A DNA stretch of 64,000 nt from Aurantiacibacter sp. D1-12 (lineage in GTDB: Bacteria > Pseudomonadota > Alphaproteobacteria > Sphingomonadales > Sphingomonadaceae): NCBI RefSeq assembly GCF_028858515.1, contig NZ_JAPJZJ010000001.1:682001-746000 (forward strand). Reading direction: 5' to 3'. Position 1 is the stretch's first letter. Each line of letters starts with the position of its first letter. This document shows, in pieces, positions 42,094 to 54,518 of the stretch. The notes below the pieces were generated by a model. It searched no databases, was not told where the DNA came from, and saw only the letters and a list, made by a program, of their open reading frames with translations. Position numbers and translations under genes: made by a program.

Positions 42094-42708
42094 ATGTCGA
42101 AGCGTACACGTGCGAAGCACAAACTTGACCGCCGGATGGGTGAAAACATCTGGGGTCGCCCGAATTCCCCGGTCAACAAGCGTTCCTACGGTCCCGGCCA
42201 GCACGGCCAGCGCCGCAAGGGCAAGATGTCGGACTTCGGTCTGCAGCTGCGCGCCAAGCAGAAGCTGAAAGGCTACTACGGCGACGTGACCGAGAAGCAG
42301 TTCAAGGCGACCTACAAGGATGCGAGCCGCATGAAGGGCGATACGGGCATGAACCTGATCGGCCTGCTCGAGCGTCGTCTCGACATGATCGTGTACCGCG
42401 CCAAGTTCGCGCCGACGATCTTCGCGGCGCGTCAGCTCGTTTCGCACGGACACATCAAGGTCAATGGTGTGAAGTGCAACATCGCATCGCGTCGCTGCGA
42501 CGTGGGTGACGAAATCTCGCTGGGTGACAAGGCCAAGGAAATGGCACTCGTCATCGAAGCGCAGAGCCTGCCCGAGCGTGAAATCCCTGACTATGTCGTG
42601 GTCGATGGCAACGATAAGGTGAGCTTCAGCCGCGTTCCTTCGCTGGATGAAGTTCCTTACCCTGTGCAGATGGAACCGAACCTCGTGGTCGAGTTCTACT
42701 CGCGCTAA
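42094..42708 (+). CDS. rpsD: 30S ribosomal protein S4
   Basis: 204 residues. [42 protein letters not shown] and the S4 RNA-binding domain ([32 protein letters not shown]). Binds 16S rRNA 5' domain. Stand-alone gene, not in the alpha operon, with AAAGGA upstream and a strong terminator downstream. Confidence 0.98.
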   Translation: MSKRTRAKHKLDRRMGENIWGRPNSPVNKRSYGPGQHGQRRKGKMSDFGLQLRAKQKLKGYYGDVTEKQFKATYKDASRMKGDTGMNLIGLLERRLDMIVYRAKFAPTIFAARQLVSHGHIKVNGVKCNIASRRCDVGDEISLGDKAKEMALVIEAQSLPEREIPDYVVVDGNDKVSFSRVPSLDEVPYPVQMEPNLVVEFYSR

Positions 42709-42728
42709 CCGGAACAATCCGAGCGATA

Positions 42729-42771
42729 CAAAAGGGGCGGTCCTTCGGGGCCGCCCTTTTTCGTTTCGGTT
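42729..42771 (+). terminator. Intrinsic terminator of rpsD
   Basis: GGGGCGG TCC with loop TTCG and GGG CCGCCCC-type complement, an ~11-bp stem ending in TTTTT (to 42771). Confidence 0.93.
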
Positions 42772-42821
42772 GGTCGCATTTCAGGGAACTTGGCCCCGAT
42801 TTCGGGTATTTAAATTCCAGT

Positions 42822-42995
42822 ATGACCCAGTATCGTTTCGTGACGAAAGAGCGCAAAGGCAAATGGTATGATCGCCTTGCACAGGCACAGGCCTATGCGC
42901 AACGTATAGGTGCCGGCTTTCTCGATGCGAAAGGTCGCTTTGTCGCCTATCGGGGCACGATCCTCGAAATGCGGCAGAAGCCCACAGCAGCCTGA
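42822..42995 (+). CDS. 57-residue basic conserved-looking protein
   Basis: Short ORF from ATG 42822 to TGA 42993-42995: MTQYRFVTKERKGKWY... then AYAQRIGAGFLDAKGRFVAYRGTILEMRQK. Basic, soluble, no signal. Its position between the rpsD terminator and the convergent chorismate mutase gene leaves exactly one gene-sized slot, and codon usage (GGC, CGC, CTC endings) is host-like. Similar ~60-residue proteins occur in sphingomonads by memory; function unknown. Confidence 0.6.
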   Translation: MTQYRFVTKERKGKWYDRLAQAQAYAQRIGAGFLDAKGRFVAYRGTILEMRQKPTAA

Positions 42996-43004
42996 ACCAT
43001 CAGC

Positions 43005-43307
43005 TTAGTTGCGAATACGATCCCACTCGACAAATTCGTACGCAATCGAACCTTCGACCAGCGTCTCCCAGATATCGCCGATCACGTCTTCGGGAATACC
43101 CGCTTTGCGCGCCTCTTCCTTGGCGGCATTGATAACCGATGCCTTGCGCTCCTCGTCGCGCACAACCTCGCGGCTCGGCTTTATACGTGCGGCTGCGCGC
43201 ATGTAGCCAAAGCGCCGTTCAAGCAGGGAGATCAATTCGCGATCGGTAGCATCAACGCCTTCGCGCACGTCGAGCATGCTGGCGCAATTGTCCGGAGCTT
43301 TTGGCAA
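43005..43307 (-). CDS. AroQ-type chorismate mutase
   Basis: 100 residues, all alpha-helical. LDVREGVDATDRELISLLERRFGYMRAAARIK with a C-terminal DVIGDIWETLVEGSIAYEFVEWDRI. Converts chorismate to prephenate. The isochorismate pyruvate-lyase PchB shares this fold, but no salicylate/siderophore genes are nearby. Confidence 0.85.
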   Translation of the reverse strand: MPKAPDNCASMLDVREGVDATDRELISLLERRFGYMRAAARIKPSREVVRDEERKASVINAAKEEARKAGIPEDVIGDIWETLVEGSIAYEFVEWDRIRN

Positions 43308-43337
43308 GTGGGAGAACCCTGTTCGTTTCCAGTGGAA

Positions 43338-45317
43338 CTATTCGCCTAGATGCTCGCCAAGGAAGGTGTCAATCTGCAGCAGCATATTCCCACGCACTTG
43401 TCCGTGATCGAGGTAGTGATCGAAGCCATCGTATTCGACATAGGTCACGTCCGCGCCAACATTTTCCAGACGGCTTTCCATCCGGCGTGACTGTTCATGA
43501 CCAACATTGACGTCGTCGGTCCCGTGGAACAGCAACACAGGGGCCTGGAACCGATCAGCATTCTCGGCCGGGCTCCCTTCATCAATATGCGGGCCACTCC
43601 CGATGAAGCGACGCATAACTTGATAGTTCGTGTAGTCACGCCATTGCTCTGTAAGCAATTCAAGATCGGTCACCGGAGCGATGCCGACCACGGCCTTGTA
43701 CAAGCTTGCATCAAGCACTTGGGATTGCAGCGCAGCATAGCCGCCATAGGACCACCCAACGATGCCAAGACGTTCGGGATCAGCAATACCCTCTGAGATC
43801 AACCAGCGCCCGGCGTCATTCACATCACCAATCGCTGTTTGCCATTCCTGGAATCCATTGCGACCAAACCATGCTTCACCGTAACCGGTCGAACCTCTGA
43901 AGTTCGGCTGCAGAACCGCATATCCACGCGCAGCGAAGAATTGGACCATCCAGTCAAATCCCCATTCATCGCGCGCACCAGGCCCGCCATGCGGCATGAC
44001 GATTGCACCGATTGGCCCCTCGGCACCGTTCGGCATCGTCAGGTAGCCGGGAATTTCGGTCCCGTCCGCCGCAGGAAAGGTGATTGGCTGCATCTGCGCC
44101 ATAGGCAATTCTGCGACATGGTCACGCACCGGAAGTAGCGGAGACATCGACATCGTATCGAGCTCCAGCAGATAGGTCATACCGGGATCAACATCGCTCG
44201 AAGCAACGATGAGCAGGGTCCGCTCGTCAGCCGAGGCATCCACAATGTTGATAAGCGGCCGCCCCGGAAGCGCGTTTTGGAGTTGTTCGGCAAGTTGGGC
44301 AAATTCTGCATCAAGATATTCGATCTGACGCTTCTCAGTCGCGTAAGTCACACCGACAACCCGGCGCTGGCGACCAACCCGAATAAGACCGTCAACATCC
44401 ACATCACTTCTCGCCAACACTAGTTCAGCGCTGGAACCTTCGGATAGCGGAGCACGGTAGAGGGCAGTGAACCCGTCACGATCTTGGAAGCCATAGGCTA
44501 CGTTACTCGCCGCATCCACGGCCACCGGGCGAAATGCGGAGAGGTTACCATCGAAGGAGTTCCAACGGTTACCTCCCGACTCGCGATAGAAATACTCACG
44601 TTCGCCGGTCAGGCGGCCATTCACGTCTCGTGGACTGCGAACCTTAAGTCGAATCTCCCCGTTGTCGTCTGCAATGTACCGTGAGGCATACTCATCCGGG
44701 TCTTCGACCGTGCGACGACGATTGCGACTGACATCGACCATTTCGACGCCCAGCCCAGTCTCCGTATTGGCGAGACGTGTTCCACGAGTGTCCTCGGCAA
44801 GGAACTCGCGGGTCATCAGGATCCGGTTTTCCTCACCAGGAACATCCAGCGCCACGACCGATCCACCATCCTGCATCGAACCATAGGCTCTCGTCGAACG
44901 ACGCGACGTTAGCAAACGCGGATCGTCTTCTTCGGATGTCGGCACCGAGATCATGCGATTGTAGTAGATGGGAACACTGCCATCGGCGCGAGTGAACCCA
45001 ACGATCTCACACACCAGCCAACTATCATTTGCCCAGTCACAACCCGTCAGCTCGGCATCGGGCTCACCCAGGCTTGTGAGCGCTTGCGGCTCTGCCGGAC
45101 CGTTGAGGTTAATCACATAGAGAACCTCGGCGGTGCCGTTGTTCGATGTGATGTAGGCAATCTGGTCTCCAGACGGCGACAGACTGATATCCAGAACGGA
45201 TGGCCTCGCGCCGAAACGTCCAGCCAGCTCTTCAGCACTCATTTCCTGCGCAACCGCAGCACTCGAAACCGCCATTGCCGAAACAGCAACTGTGGCGAGC
45301 AAAGCCTTGAAAGTCAT
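43338..45317 (-). CDS. S9-family secreted prolyl oligopeptidase
   Basis: 659 residues with a signal peptide (cleavage after VAQE, ~24). An N-terminal beta-propeller region (~30-390) and a C-terminal alpha/beta hydrolase with the nucleophile in GWSYGGYAALQ, acid in FHGTDDVNVGHEQS and catalytic His in FDHYLDHGQ. Exports and cuts short peptides in the periplasm; probably dipeptidyl- or acylaminoacyl-peptidase-like. Confidence 0.9.
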   Translation of the reverse strand: MTFKALLATVAVSAMAVSSAAVAQEMSAEELAGRFGARPSVLDISLSPSGDQIAYITSNNGTAEVLYVINLNGPAEPQALTSLGEPDAELTGCDWANDSWLVCEIVGFTRADGSVPIYYNRMISVPTSEEDDPRLLTSRRSTRAYGSMQDGGSVVALDVPGEENRILMTREFLAEDTRGTRLANTETGLGVEMVDVSRNRRRTVEDPDEYASRYIADDNGEIRLKVRSPRDVNGRLTGEREYFYRESGGNRWNSFDGNLSAFRPVAVDAASNVAYGFQDRDGFTALYRAPLSEGSSAELVLARSDVDVDGLIRVGRQRRVVGVTYATEKRQIEYLDAEFAQLAEQLQNALPGRPLINIVDASADERTLLIVASSDVDPGMTYLLELDTMSMSPLLPVRDHVAELPMAQMQPITFPAADGTEIPGYLTMPNGAEGPIGAIVMPHGGPGARDEWGFDWMVQFFAARGYAVLQPNFRGSTGYGEAWFGRNGFQEWQTAIGDVNDAGRWLISEGIADPERLGIVGWSYGGYAALQSQVLDASLYKAVVGIAPVTDLELLTEQWRDYTNYQVMRRFIGSGPHIDEGSPAENADRFQAPVLLFHGTDDVNVGHEQSRRMESRLENVGADVTYVEYDGFDHYLDHGQVRGNMLLQIDTFLGEHLGE

Positions 45318-45348
45318 ACAAGTCCCCTTTGGGACTCAGATTAATGCG

Positions 45349-47434
<2,086 letters not shown>

Positions 47435-47477
47435 GCGCGTTCCGCTAGCGTCTCGTACCACCGTTCGCCACCCCAAA

Positions 47478-47520
47478 AGCAAAGGGCCGGCCCCGCACAC
47501 GGCGGAACCGGCCCCTTATT
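47478..47520 (-). terminator. Terminator after the outer membrane barrel gene
   Basis: On the minus strand GGGGCCGG (47515-47508) pairs with CCGGCCC (47490-47484) around a GC-rich 17-base loop, followed by TTTGCTTTT. Confidence 0.7.
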
Positions 47521-47537
47521 ACGTGTTTGCGATCCGC

Positions 47538-48095
47538 TTAGAAGCGAAGGCCAAAACCGGCCGTGGCACGTGCGGAATCGAAACCGATCGTATCGAGGTT
47601 CACGCGCAGGAAGGTCGATTCACCGATCGGGAATTCGGCACCGGCACCGACCAGCCAATCGCCAGCCGTATCGTCGATACCGTCAAAATCGTCATCGGTC
47701 AGGGTCGTGCCGGGGATTTCGATGATGTTCACGAAGTCGAGATTGACCTCCTGATAGCCGCCGCGAACGTAATACTTCGCGCCACCGGCATCGCGGATAC
47801 CGAAACGGGCCGAAGCGCCATATTCACTATCCACGGCATCGGTGCCGAGGTGGAAGTTGGCTTCCGCACCGATGAACAGCTGCTCACCCAGCGGCGCATC
47901 GACACCGGCAAAACCACCGAAAATGAGGCTGCCGTCATTGATTTCAACGCCGGGGAAGGCATCTTCGACTTCGCCGTCAACAGCGAGATCGTGATAACCG
48001 CCGGACACGCCGACGAAGACTTCGGCCTCCTGCGCCTGCGCGGCGGAGGGAACCGCGATAGCTGCAACAGCAGCCAGAAGAATGGTCTTTTTCAT
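47538..48095 (-). CDS. Small outer membrane beta-barrel protein
   Basis: 185 residues with a signal peptide (cleavage after AQAQ, ~22). Alternating-residue strands throughout (AEVFVGVSGGYHDLAV, EQLFIGAEANFHLGTDAV, KYYVRGGYQEVNLDF) and a C-terminal TAGFGLRF ending in Phe, the barrel export signal. Calcium/OmpW- or OmpA-like small barrel; exact family not assigned. A direct repeat upstream (48185-48213) is a possible regulator site. Confidence 0.82.
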   Translation of the reverse strand: MKKTILLAAVAAIAVPSAAQAQEAEVFVGVSGGYHDLAVDGEVEDAFPGVEINDGSLIFGGFAGVDAPLGEQLFIGAEANFHLGTDAVDSEYGASARFGIRDAGGAKYYVRGGYQEVNLDFVNIIEIPGTTLTDDDFDGIDDTAGDWLVGAGAEFPIGESTFLRVNLDTIGFDSARATAGFGLRF

Positions 48096-48184
48096 ATTGC
48101 TTATCCTGCAATGTTACTTGCCCGGAAAGTCGGACGAGATGCCCAATGCGCCTGTTATTCTTGCCTGATTCTGAACAGTTTTTT

Positions 48185-48213
48185 CAGGTCGATTAAACGT
48201 TCCCACAGGTCGA
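48185..48213. promoter_or_regulatory. Direct repeat CAGGTCGA upstream of barrel gene
   Basis: CAGGTCGA at 48185-48192 and 48206-48213, 21 bases apart (two helical turns), about 90-120 bases upstream of the barrel gene start. Direct repeats at helical spacing are typical of OmpR-family sites. Weak, could be coincidence. Confidence 0.3.
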
Positions 48214-48226
48214 CGAATGACCATGA

Positions 48227-49255
48227 TTACGGGATCAGCAAGCTGGAATCGCCGTAACTATAAAAGCGGTATTTCTGCGCGATGGCATGCGCATAGACCG
48301 CCATCATCTGCTCTCTCCCCATAAGCGCGCTCACCAGCATCATCAGCGTGCTCTTGGGAAGGTGGAAGTTGGTCATCAGCCCGTCTACCGCGCGGAAGCG
48401 GTAGCCTGGTGTGATGAAGATGTCGGTGTCCGCTGCGAAGGGACGGATGATACCATGCTCGTCAGTCGCGCTTTCCAGTGTGCGCAGGCTGGTTGTCCCC
48501 ACCGCGATCACACGCCCGCCATCAGCGCGCGCTGCATTCAGCCGCCCGGCAACATCGGCGGTAATACGACCCCATTCGCTGTGCATCCGGTGATCGTCGG
48601 TATCGTCTGCCTTTACCGGCAGGAAAGTACCTGCGCCAACGTGCAGAGTAATGGTCTCACGCCCGATGCCGCGATCATCCAGTGCCGCGATCAATTCCGG
48701 AGTGAAGTGCAATGCCGCAGTAGGAGCTGCGACTGCGCCATCCTCCTCGGCAAACATGGTCTGGTAGTCTTGAGCGTCCTGTTCGTCGGTCGCTCGCTTG
48801 CCTGCAATGTAAGGAGGCAGAGGCATGGTCCCGGCCCTGTCGAGCAGCACTTCAACCGGTTCAGACCCTTCAAAGGCAAGCGTGAACGCCCCATCGTGAT
48901 GACGCGCTTCGGCAATGGCGGTAACTCCGCCGCCAAAGGTAATCTGATCACCTTCGCGCACTCGCTTGGCATTGCGGATAAACGCCTGCCAGCGTCGCAA
49001 GTCGATGCGCTTGTGCAGAGTCGCGCCAATCTTCGCCTCTCCGCGCTGCCCTTCGAGCTGCGCAGGGATAACGCGTGTATCGTTGAAGACGAGCACATCG
49101 CCCGGCTCCAGCAGTTGCGGCAGGTCACGCACGCCGCGATCTTCGAAGGGTGTATCACCGCGTGCCACGAGCATTCGCGCTGAATCGCGCGGGCGCACAG
49201 GTCGCAAGGCGATCAGCTCTTGCGGCAGGTCAAAATCGAACAGCTCAACTTTCAT
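48227..49255 (-). CDS. queA: S-adenosylmethionine:tRNA ribosyltransferase-isomerase
   Basis: 342 residues. [78 protein letters not shown] and [17 protein letters not shown] are diagnostic. Converts preQ1-tRNA to epoxyqueuosine-tRNA using the ribosyl moiety of SAM. Same strand as tgt. Confidence 0.97.
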   Translation of the reverse strand: MKVELFDFDLPQELIALRPVRPRDSARMLVARGDTPFEDRGVRDLPQLLEPGDVLVFNDTRVIPAQLEGQRGEAKIGATLHKRIDLRRWQAFIRNAKRVREGDQITFGGGVTAIAEARHHDGAFTLAFEGSEPVEVLLDRAGTMPLPPYIAGKRATDEQDAQDYQTMFAEEDGAVAAPTAALHFTPELIAALDDRGIGRETITLHVGAGTFLPVKADDTDDHRMHSEWGRITADVAGRLNAARADGGRVIAVGTTSLRTLESATDEHGIIRPFAADTDIFITPGYRFRAVDGLMTNFHLPKSTLMMLVSALMGREQMMAVYAHAIAQKYRFYSYGDSSLLIP

Positions 49256-49289
49256 GGGTGGTGGCGCCCCTCCACCGGACCGTCAGCTC

Positions 49290-49973
49290 TCAAAGCTCCC
49301 CGTTGAGCATGTCGAGCGTGATTTCCTCTTCTTCGACTTCCTCCTGCGCCGACATCATCTGCGGGACATTGTCCGCCGCAATCGATGCTTGGAGGATCAT
49401 CGTCGGGTTTGCAGGCGGCTCGCCACGCGCAATCGCATCGACGGCCGGCATGTTGGAAATCACGCGACCAAAGTTCGTGTACTGACGATCCAGAGCAAAG
49501 GTCGGATAGAAGACGATAAAGAACTGGCTGTTCGCACTGTCATTGTCATCCGGCAGGCGGGCTGCCGATACCGATCCACGGACGTGCGGCAGGAAATTGA
49601 ACTCGTTTTCCAGATCGGGAAGCCCGGATTCGCCCCGCCCAGTCTGCGCCATGAAACCGTCGATCACGCGGTGGAACGGCACGCCGTTGTAGAAACCCTG
49701 CCTCGTCAGCATCTTGATTCGTTCGACATGGTTGGGCGCCCACTGCGGGACCAGACGGATGGCAATGCGCTCTCCGGTCGACAGATCCAGCAACAGGATG
49801 TTCTCGCGATCCTGCGTCATGTCGAAATTGGCACGCAGCGGAAACTCGCTCGCCTCCGCGTTGGCATTTTCGGTGTTGGTCACAGCAGGCTGAAGGTCCT
49901 GCTCCTGAGCCAATGCAGGCGTTGCGGTGAAGAATGCTGCGGCGGCAGTCGCCAGCGCGAATTTGCGAAACAT
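49290..49973 (-). CDS. Exported cyclophilin-type peptidyl-prolyl isomerase
   Basis: 227 residues with signal peptide (cleavage after ALAQ, ~22). Cyclophilin core: GFYNGVPFHRVIDGFMAQTGRG, RGSVSAARLPDDNDSANSQFFIVF and TNFGRVISNMPAVDAIARGEPP. Periplasmic fold catalyst. Acidic C-terminal extension (EEVEEEEITLDML). A plain 30-base gap separates it from queA. Confidence 0.93.
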   Translation of the reverse strand: MFRKFALATAAAAFFTATPALAQEQDLQPAVTNTENANAEASEFPLRANFDMTQDRENILLLDLSTGERIAIRLVPQWAPNHVERIKMLTRQGFYNGVPFHRVIDGFMAQTGRGESGLPDLENEFNFLPHVRGSVSAARLPDDNDSANSQFFIVFYPTFALDRQYTNFGRVISNMPAVDAIARGEPPANPTMILQASIAADNVPQMMSAQEEVEEEEITLDMLNGEL

Positions 49974-50074
49974 GTTGGTCCGTCCGGATTGAATTTCTGA
50001 GTTGGCAGCGGTTTAGAGAGGCAGGGCTGACAGTTCAATGAACATGTGGGGCCTGACGGTGGACTGGCCGGGCC

Positions 50075-50587
50075 TCAGTAGTCGCCCTTGCGGCCGATTT
50101 CGGCCACACGCGCCTCGACCAGTGCCTTGACCTGCGGCGCGACAAACGGGGCAATATCTCCACCGTAGATAGCGATTTCCTTCACCAACTTGCTGGCAAT
50201 GGGCTGGAGCGAAATGTCCGCCATCAGAAACACCGTCTCGATCGAGGCATCGAGCTGCTGGTTCATACCCGCCATCTGGTATTCGTACTCAAAGTCCGCC
50301 ACGGCGCGCAGCCCGCGGATGATGACACCCGCGCCAACATGCTTGGCAAACTTCATCAACAGAGCATCGAAACCCTGGATCTCGACATTATCGAGGCCCA
50401 ACCGCGCAATTTCGCCGCGCATCATCTCCATCCGCTCATCCGGCGTGAACATCGGATTTTTGCTGGGATTGGTGGTGACGCCAATTATGAGCTTGTCGAC
50501 CAGCTTCGCCCCGCGCCGAATGATGTCGGCGTGCCCGAGCGTTACGGGGTCGAAGGTGCCTGGATATATGCCGATGCGTTGGGTCAT
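50075..50587 (-). CDS. coaD: Phosphopantetheine adenylyltransferase
   Basis: 170 residues. IGIYPGTFDPVTLGHADII (ATP-binding TxGH), VTTNPSKNPMFTPDERMEM, IIRGLRAVADFEYEYQMAGMN. Penultimate step of coenzyme A synthesis. Its start overlaps the ispA stop. Confidence 0.97.
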   Translation of the reverse strand: MTQRIGIYPGTFDPVTLGHADIIRRGAKLVDKLIIGVTTNPSKNPMFTPDERMEMMRGEIARLGLDNVEIQGFDALLMKFAKHVGAGVIIRGLRAVADFEYEYQMAGMNQQLDASIETVFLMADISLQPIASKLVKEIAIYGGDIAPFVAPQVKALVEARVAEIGRKGDY

Positions 50588-51501
50588 TACCTGTCCCGCT
50601 CCACGATAAACCTCGCCAATGCGCGAAGCAGATCCGCCTCGCTGCCGTGCTGCGCCAAATGCCCGATCGCCTGCTCCGCCAAAGCATGGGCCTGCGCGCG
50701 GGCATCGTCCACACCCATCAGACTTACAAAAGTCGCCTTGCCCATATCAGCATCCTTGCGCAGCGCTTTACCGGCCTTTTCCTCGTCGCCTTCTTCATCG
50801 AGCAGATCGTCGGCAATTTGGAACGCGAGGCCGATATCGCGGGCATAGGCGCGAAGGTGCGCGCGGCCTTCTTCCGGAACCTTGCCGATGATCGCGCCCA
50901 TTTCCACTGCGGCGCCCAACAGCGCGCCGGTCTTCAGTTGTTGCAGGCGGGTGATGGTGTGCAGGTCAAAATCCCTGCCAGCCGTTTCGGCAGCGATATC
51001 CATCATCTGCCCGCCCGCCATGCCTTTGTGTCCGCTGGCACTGGCAAGCGTGTAGACAAGTTCTGCACGAACGAACGGGTCTTCGCTAACCTTGTGTCCG
51101 CCAAGGATTTCGAACGCCAAATCGTGCAGCGAATCCCCCGCGAGCACAGCAATCGCCTCCGAAAACTCCTTGTGCAGCGTGGGCTTGCCGTGGCGCATGT
51201 CGTCATCATCCATGCACGGCAGATCATCGTGGATCAGCGAGTAGACGTGGATCGCCTCCAGCGCGCACCCGGCATAGACCGCCGACGCTCGGCTGGCGCC
51301 GTACATCTCCGCCACTGTCGCAACGAGCATGGGGCGAACCCGCTTGCCGCCACCAATCGCGGCGTAACGCATCGCTTCCACCAATCGCGCGGAATTGTCA
51401 TCCGGCACCGGCAGCAAGCTGTCGAAGGCGTCGTCAATCTCGCGCTGGATCCTCTGTAAGCCTTGCGAGAGAATTGAATCACCGGCGAGTTTCAGACCCA
51501 T
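50587..51501 (-). CDS. ispA: Polyprenyl (farnesyl) diphosphate synthase
   Basis: 304 residues. First Asp-rich motif DDLPCMDDDDMRHGKPTLHKEF and second DDLLDEEG; also IGGGKRVRPMLV near the N-terminus. The DDxxxxD-type first motif with the two inserted residues is the bacterial FPP synthase form. Makes farnesyl diphosphate, a precursor of undecaprenyl phosphate and isoprenoids. Confidence 0.94.
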   Translation of the reverse strand: MGLKLAGDSILSQGLQRIQREIDDAFDSLLPVPDDNSARLVEAMRYAAIGGGKRVRPMLVATVAEMYGASRASAVYAGCALEAIHVYSLIHDDLPCMDDDDMRHGKPTLHKEFSEAIAVLAGDSLHDLAFEILGGHKVSEDPFVRAELVYTLASASGHKGMAGGQMMDIAAETAGRDFDLHTITRLQQLKTGALLGAAVEMGAIIGKVPEEGRAHLRAYARDIGLAFQIADDLLDEEGDEEKAGKALRKDADMGKATFVSLMGVDDARAQAHALAEQAIGHLAQHGSEADLLRALARFIVERDR

Positions 51502-51507
51502 GGCGGA

Positions 51508-51768
51508 TCAGCCTGCGTCAAAGGGCTGCGTGCCCTTGGCGGCGCCGTCAGGTCCGGCAACGATCTTCTCGATCCGCTCCTGCGCTGCATCCAGGCGCGC
51601 CTGGCAATGCTGGCGCAATTTCTCACCGCGCTCGTACAGATCTATACTTTCGTCCAGCTTGGCCTCGCCGCTTTCCAGCTTACGAACGACATCTTCAAGC
51701 GCGCGCAGCGCGTCCTCGAAGCTCATATTTGCGATATCGGGGGCCTGTTCTGCCATGCGCGCAACCAT
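51508..51768 (-). CDS. xseB: Exodeoxyribonuclease VII small subunit
   Basis: 86 residues: MSFEDALRALEDVVRKLESGEAKLDESIDLYERGEKLRQHCQARLDAAQERIEKI (two conserved helices with GEAKLDESIDLYERG). Cofactor subunit of exonuclease VII. Start is ambiguous; ATG 51756 (MAEQAPD) fits the family as well as 51768. xseB-ispA is a common arrangement. Confidence 0.93.
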   Translation of the reverse strand: MVARMAEQAPDIANMSFEDALRALEDVVRKLESGEAKLDESIDLYERGEKLRQHCQARLDAAQERIEKIVAGPDGAAKGTQPFDAG

Positions 51769-51818
51769 TGACGCTGCCAGAGCACAGGGTCAAGCTGGCA
51801 CACGTACAGGAGATGCCA

Positions 51819-52220
51819 ATGAAGTGGATTATTGCCTATGTCGCCGCCGCTGTGGCCTTCGGAATTCTCGACAGCTTCTGGCTGCGCTGGGCCGGACCAA
51901 ACCTCTACCGCCCGGTGATTGGCGAGATACTGGCAGACAGCTTCCGCATGGGCCCTGCCCTTGCCTTCTACGCCATCTACATTGCCGGTATGGTCTATTT
52001 CGGTGTTCGCCCTGGCATCGAGAGCGGCAATGTGATGCAGGCGCTTATTAACGGCGCACTGGTGGGCGGGCTTTGCTATGCCACTTTCGACCTCACCAGC
52101 CAGGCGGTAATGAAGACTTGGGCAACGCATATTTCCATTGCCGATATCGCCTGGGGCACCTTTGCAACCGGTATCGCTTCGGCAGTCTCATGTTGGGTAG
52201 TGCTGAAATTCACATCTTAA
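51819..52220 (+). CDS. DUF2177 integral membrane protein
   Basis: 133 residues from ATG 51819, with AGGAG 6 bases upstream (the further ORF extension is antisense to xseB). Four transmembrane segments with IIAYVAAAVAFGILDSFWLRWAG, DSFRMGPALAFYAIYIAGMVYF, ALINGALVGGLCYATFDLTSQAVMK and WGTFATGIASAVSCWVVL, the DUF2177 pattern. Function unknown. Confidence 0.85.
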   Translation: MKWIIAYVAAAVAFGILDSFWLRWAGPNLYRPVIGEILADSFRMGPALAFYAIYIAGMVYFGVRPGIESGNVMQALINGALVGGLCYATFDLTSQAVMKTWATHISIADIAWGTFATGIASAVSCWVVLKFTS

Positions 52221-52280
52221 GGGGGAAATTACGCCTGTCAGGACTAGCGGCGAAACCCCCTCCCCGCTAAAGGGCGGCGC

Positions 52281-54518
52281 ATGTCAGAAATCACTCCCGA
52301 AGTCGTCGAGCAGCACGGTCTCAGCCCCGAAGAATATGAGCGCGTGCTCGCCGGTCTTGGCCGCGAGCCGAATCTTGTGGAACTGGGCATCTTCTCGGTC
52401 ATGTGGTCAGAGCATTGCTCCTACAAATCGAGCCGCCTGCACCTGAAGAAACTGCCGACCGAGGCACCGTGGGTGATTTGCGGCCCGGGCGAGAATGCTG
52501 GTGTTATCGACATTGGTGACGGGCAGGCTGCCATCTTCAAGATGGAGAGCCATAACCACCCGAGCTACATCGAGCCATACCAGGGCGCAGCAACGGGCGT
52601 TGGCGGCATCCTGCGCGATGTCTTCACAATGGGTGCGCGCCCGGTGGCGAATGCCAATGCACTGCGCTTTGGCCGCCCCGAGCATCCGAAGATGCAGCAC
52701 CTCGTCAAAGGCGTGGTTGCAGGCATCGGTGGCTACGGCAACTGCGTGGGCGTGCCAACCGTGTGCGGCGAGACCAATTTCCACCCGGCCTACGACGGCA
52801 ACATCCTCGTCAATGCGATGACCGTGGGTGTCGCGGACGCGGACAAGATCTTCTACTCGGCGGCAACGGGCGTCGGAAACCCCATCGTCTATGTCGGCTC
52901 CAAGACCGGGCGCGACGGGATTCACGGCGCGACCATGGCCTCTGCCGATTTCGAGGAAGACGCCGACGCCAAGCGCCCCACGGTGCAGGTTGGCGACCCC
53001 TTCACCGAAAAGCTGCTGATCGAAGCCTGCCTCGAGCTGATGGCGACCGATGCCATCGTCGCGATTCAGGACATGGGCGCAGCGGGTCTCACCAGCTCCA
53101 GCGTCGAAATGGCGACCAACGGCAAGGCGGGCATTCGCCTCGACATGGACAAGGTTCCGTGCCGCGAAGTGGGCATGACGCCCTACGAAATGATGTTGAG
53201 CGAAAGCCAGGAGCGGATGCTCATGGTCCTGAAGCCCGGCAAGGAAGCCATGGCGCAGGCCATCTTCGAGAAGTGGGAGCTTGATTTCGCAGTCATCGGC
53301 GAAGTCACCGATACGCAGCATATGGTGCTCGAATTCGGCGGCGAAGTCGTGTGCGACATTCCGCTCGGTCCGCTTGCGGCAGACGCGCCCGAGTATGATC
53401 GCCCCTACCTCTCGATGGACGATTACATCGCATGGGCCGGCATCGCGCCGATGACGGATCGCCCTGACACGAGCGACATCGGCGGCGATCTCCTCAAACT
53501 GCTCGCCAGCCCCAATCTCGCCTCTCGCGGGTGGATTTCAGAGCAGTATGACAGTCAGGTCGGTGCCGATACGCTGCAGACGGGTGGCGATGCCGGCGTT
53601 GTCCGCGTCCACGGCACGAAGAAGGCGCTAGCCATCAGCACTGACTGCACCCCACGCTATGTCCACGCCAACCCCTACGAAGGCGGCAAACAGGCAATTG
53701 CCGAGGCCTATCGCAACCTGTGCGCAGTGGGCGCGCGTCCTCTTGCGGTGACCAATTGCCTCAACTTCGCCAACCCGCAGCGGCCAGAGATTATGGCACA
53801 ATTCGTCCACGCCCTCGAAGGCATGGGCAAGGCGTGCAAGTATCTCGATTTCCCGATCGTGTCGGGCAATGTCTCGCTTTACAACGAAAGCAAGGCGACC
53901 GGCGGCGGCTCTGCGATCCTGCCTACCCCCGCCATCGGTGGTGTCGGCATCATCGATGACTATGACACGATGATGACAATGCCGTTCAAGGCCGAAGGCG
54001 AAGCGATCTACCTGATCGCGCCCGAAGCTTGGGCAACGGCAGACCCGGAACGGTCGCATCTCGGAAAGTCGCTGTGGCTGAAGGAAGTGCATGGCCGCGA
54101 CGAAGGCCGCGCACCACCTGTTGACCTGACCCTTGAGAAAGCAGCAGGCCGCATCGTGCTTGAACTGATTTCTGACGGTCTGGTGAGCGCCGTGCATGAC
54201 GTTTCCGATGGCGGCCTCGCCGTGGCTCTCGCCGAAATGGCGATGGCTGGCGGCATTGGTGCCGATATGCACGAAGGCCATTCCGACTATACCGACGCGC
54301 AATGGTGGTTCGGCGAAGACCAGGGCCGCTATGTCATCACCGTGCCCGATACGCAGGCGTTCAACGAGGCGCTCGCCAAGGGCACCGAGAATGACGAGAC
54401 CGCTGCTGTCGGCTTCACCCGCATCGGCACGACGGGCGGCGACACGTTGTTCGGCAAGTCAGTTGAAGACATGCGCGAGGCACATCGCAGTTTCTTCAGG
54501 GACTGGATGGAGGGCTGA
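52281..54518 (+). CDS. purL: Phosphoribosylformylglycinamidine synthase subunit PurL
   Basis: 745 residues, the small PurL form that works with PurQ and Pur[75 protein letters not shown] and [17 protein letters not shown]. Fourth step of purine synthesis. Confidence 0.97.
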   Translation: MSEITPEVVEQHGLSPEEYERVLAGLGREPNLVELGIFSVMWSEHCSYKSSRLHLKKLPTEAPWVICGPGENAGVIDIGDGQAAIFKMESHNHPSYIEPYQGAATGVGGILRDVFTMGARPVANANALRFGRPEHPKMQHLVKGVVAGIGGYGNCVGVPTVCGETNFHPAYDGNILVNAMTVGVADADKIFYSAATGVGNPIVYVGSKTGRDGIHGATMASADFEEDADAKRPTVQVGDPFTEKLLIEACLELMATDAIVAIQDMGAAGLTSSSVEMATNGKAGIRLDMDKVPCREVGMTPYEMMLSESQERMLMVLKPGKEAMAQAIFEKWELDFAVIGEVTDTQHMVLEFGGEVVCDIPLGPLAADAPEYDRPYLSMDDYIAWAGIAPMTDRPDTSDIGGDLLKLLASPNLASRGWISEQYDSQVGADTLQTGGDAGVVRVHGTKKALAISTDCTPRYVHANPYEGGKQAIAEAYRNLCAVGARPLAVTNCLNFANPQRPEIMAQFVHALEGMGKACKYLDFPIVSGNVSLYNESKATGGGSAILPTPAIGGVGIIDDYDTMMTMPFKAEGEAIYLIAPEAWATADPERSHLGKSLWLKEVHGRDEGRAPPVDLTLEKAAGRIVLELISDGLVSAVHDVSDGGLAVALAEMAMAGGIGADMHEGHSDYTDAQWWFGEDQGRYVITVPDTQAFNEALAKGTENDETAAVGFTRIGTTGGDTLFGKSVEDMREAHRSFFRDWMEG

